The notes under the pieces were generated by a model. That model was not told where the DNA came from. It made no database searches and saw nothing but the letters and a program-made list of their open reading frames with translations. A DNA stretch of 64,000 nucleotides from Devosia sp. ZB163 (GTDB lineage: Bacteria; Pseudomonadota; Alphaproteobacteria; Rhizobiales; Devosiaceae), in the NCBI RefSeq assembly GCF_028613635.1, contig NZ_JAQRMY010000002.1:124001-188000 (forward strand), written 5' to 3'. The translations under genes were made by a program, and so were the position numbers. Shown piece by piece: positions 17,263 to 26,040 of this stretch (positions are counted from its first letter, which is position 1; each line of letters begins with the position of its first letter).

Positions 17263-19125
17263 GTGATTGATCCTGTGTTCAAGTGGTTCGAGAGCCGGCT
17301 GAACCCCTATCCGGTGGGCGAGCCGGAGCAGCCGCCCAAAGGGCTGCTGGCCTTTTGCCTGCACTATTCCAAGGGCGCCAAGCGCTGGCTGATCGCCATG
17401 GCAGTCCTCGGCGCGGCCATCGCCATAGGCGAGATCGCGCTGTTCGGCTTCATGGGTTCGCTGGTCGATTGGCTCAGTACCGCCGACAAGGCGACGTTCC
17501 TCGAGACGGAAGGCTGGAAGCTCGGGCTCATGGCCTTGTTCCTCCTCGTGCTCCTGCCGGCGCTGCAGATCATCGACACGCACATCATCCACCAGACGCT
17601 GATCGGCAACTTCCCGCAGCGCATCCGCTGGATGGCGCACCGGTACCTGCTGCGCCAGTCGATGAGCTACTTCCAGGACGAGTTCGCCGGCCGCATCGGC
17701 GCCAAGCTGATGCAGACCGCTCTCGCCGTGCGCGAAGTGGTGATGAAGCTGCTCGACGTGACGATATTCGTGGTCGTCTACTTCGCCGGCGCCGTGGTGC
17801 TGGCGGCGATGAGCGACATCTGGCTCGCCGTGCCCTTCGTCGTCTGGCTCGTCGCCTATGTCGCGCTGCTCTACCGCTACGTGCCGCAGCTCGGGAAGAT
17901 CTCCGAGGCGCAGGCCGACGCGCGCTCGCTGATGACCGGCCGCATCGTCGACAGCTACACCAACATCGCGACGGTGAAGCTGTTCTCGCACTCGCGCCGC
18001 GAGGAAGCCTATGCGCACGAGGCCATGGACCAGTTCATGGGCACCGTGCACCAGCAGATGCGGTTGATCGCCTTCCTCCAGATCATCATCCCGCTGATGA
18101 ACAACCTGCTGCTGTTCGCGGTGGTGGCCGTGGGCATCAACCAGTGGATCTTCGCCGGCATGACCCCGGGCGCCATCGCCGTGGCGGCCGCACTGGTGCT
18201 GCGCTTCCAGGGCATGAGCCAGTGGGTGATGTGGGAGATGTCGGCGCTGTTCGAGAACATCGGCATCGTGCGTGACGGCATCAACTCGATCTCGCTGCCG
18301 CGCGTCGTCGCCGACCAGCCGGGCGCCAAGCCGCTCGGCCCGGTGAAGGGCGACGTGCGCTTCGACGATGTCGGCTTCCACTACGGCAAGGCGTCGGGCG
18401 TCATCGACCACCTCAACCTCGAGATCAAGCCGGGCGAGAAGATCGGTCTCGTCGGGCGGTCCGGTGCGGGCAAGTCGACCATCGTCAACCTGCTGCTGCG
18501 GTTCTACGACCGCGAGAGCGGCGTGATCAGCATCGACGGCACCGATATCGCCACCGTGCAGCAGGATACGCTGCGCGAGCAGATCGGCGTCGTGACGCAG
18601 GACACCTCGCTCCTGCACCGCTCTGTGCGCGAGAACATCCTCTACGGCCGCCCCGACGCGACCGAGGAGGAGATGCTCGCCGCCGCGCGCCTGGCCGAGG
18701 CCGACACGTTCATCGACGGGCTGGTCGATCACAAGGGCCGCAAGGGCTACGACGCCCATGTCGGCGAGCGCGGCGTCAAGCTCTCTGGCGGGCAGCGGCA
18801 GCGTATCGCCATCGCCCGGGTGCTGCTGAAGAACGCGCCGATCCTCGTGCTGGACGAAGCGACCTCGGCCCTCGATAGCGAGGTCGAGGCCGCGATCCAG
18901 GGCCAGCTGCAGCTCCTGATGCGCAACAAGACCGTGATCGCCATCGCGCACCGGCTTTCGACCATCGCCATGATGGACCGGCTGGTCGTGCTGGAGCACG
19001 GCAAGATCGTCGAGCAGGGCACCCACGCCGAACTGATCGCGCTCGGTGGCGTCTACGCCAAGCTCTGGGCCCGCCAGTCCGGCGGCTTCATCGAGATGGA
19101 CGCACAGGAGGAGGCGGCTGAGTGA
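17263..19125 (+). CDS. ABC exporter, fused membrane and ATPase domains (array copy 1)
   Basis: This is a half-size ABC exporter of 620 residues: about six membrane helices (residues 40-330) followed by a nucleotide-binding domain. The ATPase domain has Walker A GRSGAGKST, Q-loop VVTQDTSLLHRSV, signature LSGGQRQR, Walker B ILVLDEATSALDSE and the H-loop AIAHRLST. I chose GTG 17263 because GAGGAGA lies six bases upstream. The resulting N-terminus (MIDPVFKWFESRL) also matches copy 2 (MLNRVIAWFDARY) in pattern and in total length. It is one of three tandem paralogues. The substrate is unknown; multidrug, lipid or glycan export are all possible. Confidence 0.92.
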   Translation: MIDPVFKWFESRLNPYPVGEPEQPPKGLLAFCLHYSKGAKRWLIAMAVLGAAIAIGEIALFGFMGSLVDWLSTADKATFLETEGWKLGLMALFLLVLLPALQIIDTHIIHQTLIGNFPQRIRWMAHRYLLRQSMSYFQDEFAGRIGAKLMQTALAVREVVMKLLDVTIFVVVYFAGAVVLAAMSDIWLAVPFVVWLVAYVALLYRYVPQLGKISEAQADARSLMTGRIVDSYTNIATVKLFSHSRREEAYAHEAMDQFMGTVHQQMRLIAFLQIIIPLMNNLLLFAVVAVGINQWIFAGMTPGAIAVAAALVLRFQGMSQWVMWEMSALFENIGIVRDGINSISLPRVVADQPGAKPLGPVKGDVRFDDVGFHYGKASGVIDHLNLEIKPGEKIGLVGRSGAGKSTIVNLLLRFYDRESGVISIDGTDIATVQQDTLREQIGVVTQDTSLLHRSVRENILYGRPDATEEEMLAAARLAEADTFIDGLVDHKGRKGYDAHVGERGVKLSGGQRQRIAIARVLLKNAPILVLDEATSALDSEVEAAIQGQLQLLMRNKTVIAIAHRLSTIAMMDRLVVLEHGKIVEQGTHAELIALGGVYAKLWARQSGGFIEMDAQEEAAE

Positions 19126-19154
19126 TGCTTTCGTCTCCGGGCTTTCAGTCGGGA

Positions 19155-19311
19155 TGCCTTCTCCCCTTGTGGGAGAAGTTGCCCGCAGGGCGGATGAGGG
19201 GTGTCTCCCGGCACCCACCGTCGCTCGTCGCTACGCTTCGATCGCGCAACCTTCGGTCGCGAGACCCCTCATCCGGCCTTCGGCCACCTTCTCCCACAGG
19301 GGGAGAAGGCG
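19155..19311. repeat. intergenic palindromic repeat, family B copy 1
   Basis: A long inverted repeat: CCTTCTCCCCTTGTGGGAGA followed by a GGGCGGATGAGGGGT segment is mirrored by ACCCCTCATCCGG and CTTCTCCCACAGGGGGAGAA. The loop of about 60 bases includes further small palindromes (TCGCGCAACC...GGTCGCGA). It separates array copies 1 and 2 and lies upstream of the 31-codon ORF. Confidence 0.85.
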
Positions 19312-19362
19312 CCTAGCCGCGACCTACCGACCAACAACTTCAACCACCCTGAGGAGGGACAA

Positions 19363-19458
19363 ATGGATACACCCAACAGACTCATCGCAATCAGCGCGGG
19401 CCCCAACGCCAGCCGTTCCAAAGTGAAGCGAAAACAATCTGATAGAGCCCTGACCTGA
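19363..19458 (+). CDS. possible 31-residue leader peptide upstream of ABC exporter copy 2
   Basis: A short frame starts at an ATG with a near-perfect ribosome site (GAGGAGGGAC, 19351-19360) and ends 40 bases before the next exporter gene. The product begins MDTPNRLIAISAGPNASRSK and is basic at its end (KVKRKQSDR). It has no membrane segment and no run of a single amino acid of the classic attenuator type. The ribosome site is much better than that of the exporter gene that follows (only GGAATATGAG), so translation of this ORF may govern exporter expression. It could also be a chance ORF. Confidence 0.45.
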   Translation: MDTPNRLIAISAGPNASRSKVKRKQSDRALT

Positions 19459-19498
19459 CTCTGATAGTCGGATATCGGGCTCGGAATATGAGTTCAAA

Positions 19499-21361
19499 AT
19501 GCTCAACCGAGTCATTGCCTGGTTCGATGCCCGCTACTCTCCGGTAGCGCTGGCCAAGGACACCCAGCCCCCGATGGGGGTCACCAAGTTTACTATGTAC
19601 TTCGTCAACCAGTTCCGCGGCGCGTTCCTGCTCCGCATGGTGCTGGTCGCCATCGGCTCCATTGCCGATGCGATGATGCCGATCTTCGTCGGCGTCGTGG
19701 TCGGGCTGCTCGCCACCACCCCGCCGGGGCAGATGTTCGAGCTGCACTGGCAGACCTTCCTCTGGATGATCCTCGTGATCGCCGTGGTCCGCCCGATCAC
19801 CTTCCTGCTCGATACGCTGGTGCGTAACCACTCGATCGTGCCCAACCTCGTCGACATCGTCCGCTGGCAGAGCCATTGGCACGTCATCCGGCAGACCTGG
19901 AGCTACTTCCAGAACGATTTCGCCGGACGCATCGCCAACAAGATCATGCAGGCAGGGGAGTCGATCGAGGCCTCGGTCAACATGACCATCGACGCGGTGT
20001 GGTACGCGGGCATCTTCGTCATCGTCGCGGTGGTGGTGCTCGCGCGTCTCGACTGGGTGCTGCTGGTGCCGATCGGCATCTGGCTGGTGCTCTATGGCAT
20101 CCTGTTCACCATCGTCATGCCGATGATTGCCCGGCACTCCGAGGAACTCTCGGAAGCCAAGTCCGTCATGACCGGCCGCGTCGTCGACAGCTACACCAAC
20201 ATCCATACGCTGAAGACGTTCTCGACCGACGGGCACGAGGACGCCTACGTGGCGGACTCGGTGAAGGACCACGCCATCGAGTTCCGCAAGCTCATGCGCG
20301 TGTTCACCTACATGTGGTCGACGCTGTTCATGCTCAACGCGGGCCTGGTGATCTCGATCGGCTGGATCGCGCTGGCCAGCTGGAACGCCGGAACGCTGAA
20401 CGCCGCCGCGGTGGCGACGGCAATCCCGTTCGCGCTGCAGATCATGAACATGAGCGGCTGGATCCTCGACGTCGGCTCCAACATCTTCCGCCAGATCGGC
20501 ACCACGCGGGACTCGATGATCACCATCGCCCAGCCGATCACCATGCTCGACAAGCCCGAAGCCAAGCACCTGGTGGTGAAGGAGGGCGGCATCGTCTTCG
20601 ACAACGTCACCTTCAACTACTGGCGCGGCAAGGAAGGCACCGTGATGGAGGGGTTCAACCTCGACATCAAGCCGGGCGAGAAGGTGGGTCTGGTCGGCCG
20701 CTCGGGCGCCGGCAAGTCGACGCTGGTCAACCTGATGCTGCGTCTGTTCGACGTGGAATCGGGCTCGATCCGCATCGACGGGCAGGACGTTCGCGACGTC
20801 ACGCAGGAAAGCGTGCGCGCCGCGATCGGCCTCGTCAGCCAGGACACCTCGCTGCTGCACCGCTCGGTGCGCGAGAACATCAAGTACGGCCGCCAGACGG
20901 CGTCCGACGAAGACATGATCCGCGCCGCCGAGCAGGCGAAGGTTGCCGAGGTGATTGCCGGGCTGGTCGATCCGAAGGAACGGCGGGGCTACGACGCCCA
21001 TGTCGGCGAACGGGGCGTCAAGCTCTCGGGCGGGCAGCGCCAGCGCGTCGCCATCGCCCGCGTGCTCTTGAAGAACGCCCCGATCCTGGTGCTCGACGAA
21101 GCGACCTCGGCCCTCGACAGCGAAGTCGAGGCGGCGATCCAGGATCAACTGGTGTCGCTGATGCAGGGCAAGACGGTGATCGCCATCGCCCACCGCCTCT
21201 CGACCATCGCCGCGATGGATCGCCTGGTGGTGCTCGAGAAGGGTCGCATCGTCGAGGAGGGCACCCACGCCCAGCTGCTCGCCAGCGGCGGGCACTATGC
21301 CCAGCTCTGGGAACGCCAGTCCGGCGGCTTCCTCGACATGAAGTCCGAGACTGCGGAGTAA
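19499..21361 (+). CDS. ABC exporter, fused membrane and ATPase domains (array copy 2)
   Basis: This is the second of three paralogous half-size exporters and has 620 residues, the same as copy 1. It has six predicted helices (residues about 38-330) and an ATPase domain with Walker A GRSGAGKST, LSGGQRQR, VLDEATSALDSE and a switch histidine in AIAHRLST. The stretch GYDAHVGERGVKLSGGQRQR is identical to copy 1 over 20 residues. This points to a real duplication with strong constraint or gene conversion in the ATPase half. All catalytic residues are intact, so homodimers or mixed dimers with the neighbours are both possible. Its own ribosome site is weak. Confidence 0.92.
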   Translation: MLNRVIAWFDARYSPVALAKDTQPPMGVTKFTMYFVNQFRGAFLLRMVLVAIGSIADAMMPIFVGVVVGLLATTPPGQMFELHWQTFLWMILVIAVVRPITFLLDTLVRNHSIVPNLVDIVRWQSHWHVIRQTWSYFQNDFAGRIANKIMQAGESIEASVNMTIDAVWYAGIFVIVAVVVLARLDWVLLVPIGIWLVLYGILFTIVMPMIARHSEELSEAKSVMTGRVVDSYTNIHTLKTFSTDGHEDAYVADSVKDHAIEFRKLMRVFTYMWSTLFMLNAGLVISIGWIALASWNAGTLNAAAVATAIPFALQIMNMSGWILDVGSNIFRQIGTTRDSMITIAQPITMLDKPEAKHLVVKEGGIVFDNVTFNYWRGKEGTVMEGFNLDIKPGEKVGLVGRSGAGKSTLVNLMLRLFDVESGSIRIDGQDVRDVTQESVRAAIGLVSQDTSLLHRSVRENIKYGRQTASDEDMIRAAEQAKVAEVIAGLVDPKERRGYDAHVGERGVKLSGGQRQRVAIARVLLKNAPILVLDEATSALDSEVEAAIQDQLVSLMQGKTVIAIAHRLSTIAAMDRLVVLEKGRIVEEGTHAQLLASGGHYAQLWERQSGGFLDMKSETAE

Positions 21362-21372
21362 GGCACCGCATA

Positions 21373-21512
21373 ACCCTCCCCCTCGCGGGGAGGGTAGCGA
21401 AGCTGAGCCTGGCGCAGCCAGGTCGTAGCGCAGCTAGGGTGGGGGGAGCAGGACGCACAGAGCGTGTGGCTCCCCCCACCCTTGATCCCTCCCCGCAACG
21501 GGGGAGGGAGAC
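21373..21512. repeat. intergenic palindromic repeat, family A copy 3
   Basis: ACCCTCCCCCTCGCGGGGAG opens an element with a mosaic interior (gcgaagctgagcctggcgca and a GCAGCTAGGGTGGGGGGAGC segment). It closes with CCCCCCACCCTTGATCCCTC followed by CCCCGCAACGGGGG. It separates array copies 2 and 3. Confidence 0.8.
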
Positions 21513-21600
21513 GATGTGGCACCCCCATTGCCCAACCTTGACCCGATTTCACGTTCACTTCGTTAGAACTCAAGCTATTGAGTGTTCGACGGGAACACCA

Positions 21601-23469
<1,869 letters not shown>

Positions 23470-23555
23470 GCCGGGAACGACGGGTGCAGCCCGTAGACCT
23501 TGCTCACCACGGCTCCCCGAGATGGACGGCGTAGTCCCCTAGGTCGGTCGCGCGC

Positions 23556-24110
23556 TCATACCCCGGCGAGGATCGTCTCCAGCCCCGTCTCGAACGCTTC
23601 CTCGATATCGCCGCCGAGGTTGAAGGCGCTGCCGATCTCCATGATCACGAAGCCATGGAGGAACGGCACGAGGGTGCGCGAAACCGGCAGGATGCGCTGC
23701 TCGGCGATCCCTGCGGCGCGCAGTTCCTCGAACAGCGGCTGGGCTGAGTAGAGGCACGCCTCCCGGATTTCCGGATCGATGAACGCGTTGCCCGAGTAGA
23801 TCACCCTGTAGCGGTTGGGCGCCGTCGTCCCGAACCGGCGGTAGGCGCGCGCCATCGCCTTGAGGCGAGACTTGTGGTCCGCCCCTTTCGTCTCGCGCCG
23901 CAGATGCGCCTCGAGTTCGTGCAGCACATCGATTTCCACCGCCTTGAGCAGCGCGGATCGATCGACGAAGTGCTTGTAGAGCGACGGCGGCTTGATGCCG
24001 GCGCGCTGCGCCACCGCTCCCACCGTCAATGCGTCGGGCCCGGAAGCTTCGACGAGCTCCCGGGCGATGGCTGCAAGCGCCGCTTGCGAGGTCTTAGCCG
24101 GCGTTGGCAA
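23556..24110 (-). CDS. TetR-family transcriptional repressor
   Basis: A 184-residue TetR-type regulator. The N-terminal helix-turn-helix is at about residues 10-55 (ALTVGAVAQRAGIKPPSLYKHF). A C-terminal ligand/dimer domain contains a WHG-like FLHGFVIMEIGSAF segment. The only workable start is a TTG, inside the last codons of the upstream DUF4260 gene (17-base overlap), with purine-rich GGAAGGCGAAG before it, so translation is coupled. The two adjacent 21-bp palindromes upstream of the operon are probably its operator. The likely target is its own operon; a role in control of the nearby ABC exporters is untested. Confidence 0.9.
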   Translation of the reverse strand: MPTPAKTSQAALAAIARELVEASGPDALTVGAVAQRAGIKPPSLYKHFVDRSALLKAVEIDVLHELEAHLRRETKGADHKSRLKAMARAYRRFGTTAPNRYRVIYSGNAFIDPEIREACLYSAQPLFEELRAAGIAEQRILPVSRTLVPFLHGFVIMEIGSAFNLGGDIEEAFETGLETILAGV

Positions 24111-24504
24111 GCTTCTTCGCCTTCCCGATCAGGCCCAGATGCGTCTGGTGGTCGAAGCCCGGATACTTGAGTCCGTAGCCGAGCGCACGGTCCATGCCGA
24201 TATGCGCGGCCCAGATGAGCCCGACCTCGACGAGCCAGTGGACACCACCGAACCAGCCGATCGCGCCCAGCACCGCCGGCACGGCATAGGTGTGCGCGAG
24301 ATTGTAGATCCTGGCCCCGGTCCTCTCCCCGGCCGCGAAGCCGAAGAACGAGAGATCGGGCGCGAGCAGCAGCAGGGCGAAAAGCCACCAGTTGCCGCCG
24401 ATGAACCAGTAGGCGGTAACCGCCGCGGCAAGGCCGGCGAGGCCCTCGAGGCGGAGTATCCGGATGACGGATCTGGGCGCGAAGCCCGGAAGGACAGCAG
24501 GCAT
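24094..24504 (-). CDS. DUF4260 family membrane protein
   Basis: A 136-residue protein with about four hydrophobic helices, recognisable as DUF4260 by GARIYNLAHTYAVPAVLGA and the C-terminal HIGMDRALGYGLKYP. The function of the family is not established. It is the first gene of a two-gene operon with the TetR regulator. Its promoter (TTGACT, 24569-24564 on the minus strand) overlaps the double operator. TetR operons with small membrane proteins often respond to lipophilic compounds, but nothing here names the inducer. Confidence 0.87.
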   Translation of the reverse strand: MPAVLPGFAPRSVIRILRLEGLAGLAAAVTAYWFIGGNWWLFALLLLAPDLSFFGFAAGERTGARIYNLAHTYAVPAVLGAIGWFGGVHWLVEVGLIWAAHIGMDRALGYGLKYPGFDHQTHLGLIGKAKKLANAG

Positions 24505-24517
24505 GATATGCGTCTCA

Positions 24518-24569
24518 ATGGCTAATTCATGTAGCCATGATAGCTATATACATTAGCTATAAGAGTCAA
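24518..24569 (-). promoter_or_regulatory. promoter with paired TetR-type operators
   Basis: Two 21-base palindromes with the same 7-7-7 layout lie one base apart: ATGGCTA-N7-TAGCCAT (24518-24538) and ATAGCTA-N7-TAGCTAT (24540-24560). Their centres are 22 bases apart, about two helical turns, so dimers could bind the same face. A -35 TTGACT (24569-24564) precedes the second palindrome, which covers the probable -10 (TAGCTA). Binding would block the promoter of the DUF4260-tetR operon. Confidence 0.75.
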
Positions 24570-24586
24570 GCCGACTAACCTCGGCC

Positions 24587-24611
24587 GTCATCCCGCCTTT
24601 GCGGGAATGAC
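24587..24611. repeat. short hairpin repeat, family D
   Basis: GTCATCCCGC-cttt-GCGGGAATGAC is a compact stem-loop, the unit from which the larger family D elements at 14224 and 25861 are built. It lies between the YCII gene and the TetR operon promoter. Confidence 0.75.
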
Positions 24612-24678
24612 GCCCCGGTAAGCTGGGGGCAAAGGGTGGAGCGAGGCGGCGCCGGCACCTGGCCGGCGCCGCGAGGCA

Positions 24679-24990
24679 CTACATCGGCATCAGTTCGGCG
24701 ACTTCGACCGAGCCGCCGGCCGCGTAGATCGGGCAGCCACGGGCAAGCGAGATCGCGTCGTCGAGGCTCTTGGCCTCGAGGATGGAGTATCCGGTCAGGG
24801 CATTGCCGTTGGTGCTGGCCACGCGGCCGTCGGCGGCAATAGTCTTGCTCGGCCCGGCCGGGTTGCCCATGTCGGCGACGGCGCCGCCCATGTCCTTGTA
24901 CCAGGCGATCCACTTGGCCATCGCCTTGGCGCCTTCTTCGGGGGTGGCGGGGGCAGTGCCGCCATGAAAGCCCAGGATGTACTTGGTCAC
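24679..24990 (-). CDS. YCII-related domain protein
   Basis: A 103-residue protein of the YCII/DGPF group, a ferredoxin-like fold often fused or linked to sigma factors and SRPBCC proteins. Visible features are the N-terminal KYILGFHGG, the central DGRVASTNGNALTGYSILEA and SLDDAISLARGCP. The GTG start is supported by AGGGAA eight bases upstream. It lies 33 bases after the ArsR-SRPBCC gene on the same strand and is probably co-transcribed with it. The biochemical role of such proteins is not known. Confidence 0.85.
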   Translation of the reverse strand: MTKYILGFHGGTAPATPEEGAKAMAKWIAWYKDMGGAVADMGNPAGPSKTIAADGRVASTNGNALTGYSILEAKSLDDAISLARGCPIYAAGGSVEVAELMPM

Positions 24991-25023
24991 GATGATGTTC
25001 CCTGTTTTGCCGCTGCTTGCTGG

Positions 25024-25770
25024 TTACATGCTGGTCGGCAGGTTCAGCGGTTTGCCTGTCTCGAGCAGCGTCTTGAGACCCGCGACGACCACCGGCCAGC
25101 CCGTGTCGATCCCGGCATTGGCCTTCTCGTAGTCGTGGTGGGTGATGGTGAACTTGACGACCTCGCCCATCGGCTCGATCGCGAAGGTGACGAGGGTCGG
25201 CTGCGAGTTCTCGGCCCAGCTCGGAATGAAGGTCGAGACGATCTTCCTGAGCGGCTCGATCTCGATCACTTCGCCGTCGAGCATCACCTGGCCGTCGCCA
25301 ACGAGGTACCGGAAGGCGCCGCCGCGCTTGAGGTCGGTGTCGATGCGCGCGCCGTAATAGTACTGCGCGGTCAGCTCGGGCTTGGTGAGCGCATCCCACA
25401 GCGCCTCGGGCGTGGTCCGGATGTAGGTCTCGAGCACGAAGTTCGGTTTGTCGGCCATCGGTACTGAACTCTCCAGCTGGTTCTTCAGATCGAGTGCGAA
25501 GCGTGCGAACGGCTTCTGGTACGGCGCGATCCAGCGATCGGCGACTTCCTGGATCGGGGCAGCGTTGAGGTAGTGGTACTTGAACCGCCCTTCCTTGCGG
25601 CTCGTCACCAGCATCGCCTCTTCGAGCACCTTGAGGTGCTTCATCACCCCGAACCGCGTCATCCCGAGCCCGCTTTCGAGCTCGGTCAGCGTCTGTCCGG
25701 CCTTGTCGCGCAGGCTGTCGAGCAGCTGCCTTCGGGTCGGATCGGCCAGGGCTTTGAAGACGGCATCCAC
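25024..25770 (-). CDS. ArsR-type regulator fused to an SRPBCC (AHSA1-like) domain
   Basis: One frame encodes a winged-helix ArsR domain (DAVFKALADPTRRQLLDSL, recognition region about GMTRFGVMKHLKVLEEAML) joined to a C-terminal SRPBCC ligand-binding domain (from about residue 105, FVLETYIRTTPEALWDALT). No metal-binding CXC is present in the HTH part, so it is not a metal sensor of the classic kind. I chose GTG 25770 (248 residues): the promoter inferred just upstream would start transcription at or within two bases of it, giving a leaderless message. An internal ATG at MADKPNFVLE could yield the SRPBCC part alone. The SRPBCC domain may sense a hydrophobic ligand. Confidence 0.85.
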   Translation of the reverse strand: MDAVFKALADPTRRQLLDSLRDKAGQTLTELESGLGMTRFGVMKHLKVLEEAMLVTSRKEGRFKYHYLNAAPIQEVADRWIAPYQKPFARFALDLKNQLESSVPMADKPNFVLETYIRTTPEALWDALTKPELTAQYYYGARIDTDLKRGGAFRYLVGDGQVMLDGEVIEIEPLRKIVSTFIPSWAENSQPTLVTFAIEPMGEVVKFTITHHDYEKANAGIDTGWPVVVAGLKTLLETGKPLNLPTSM

Positions 25771-25778
25771 GAGGCACA

Positions 25779-25807
25779 GAATAGGTGACCAAATAGTCAC
25801 ATGTCAA
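25779..25807 (-). promoter_or_regulatory. promoter and spacer operator of the ArsR-SRPBCC gene
   Basis: On the minus strand TTGACA (25807-25802) and CTATTC (25784-25779) are separated by 17 bases. The inverted repeat GTGAC-N6-GTCAC (25785-25800) fills that spacer exactly. A regulator bound here would exclude RNA polymerase, as expected for autorepression. The start point predicted from the -10 falls next to the GTG codon. Confidence 0.7.
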
Positions 25808-25860
25808 GAGGTGCGGGATCGATCGTCGCTGTCATGGTTCCTGACCGTGCCCAGTGCTCG

Positions 25861-25942
25861 GTGTCATCCCTGCGAAAGCAGGGACCCATTTCCCCGCTCG
25901 CGCTGGCGGTAGGTTGGGTCCCAGCTTTCGCTGGGATGACAT
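25861..25942. repeat. intergenic palindromic repeat, family D
   Basis: GTGTCATCCCTGCGAAAGCA and its counterpart near CAGCTTTCGCTGGGATGACA form an 80-base hairpin-capable element. It is related to the element at 14224. It lies between the divergent ArsR-SRPBCC and beta-mannosidase genes. Confidence 0.75.
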
Positions 25943-26040
25943 CGGGGCAGCATCTTGGCAGCTGGAATGGCAGCGGCTACAGAGTCGACGGCCGGGCCTG
26001 CAATCGATTGCGCCGGGCACCGAGCGGAGGACTCCCCAAC

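Noticed and set aside
24575-25807. 410-codon minus-strand open frame overlapping the YCII and ArsR-SRPBCC genes
   Set aside because: It is in a different frame from two recognised proteins and is Arg/Asp-rich without any domain.
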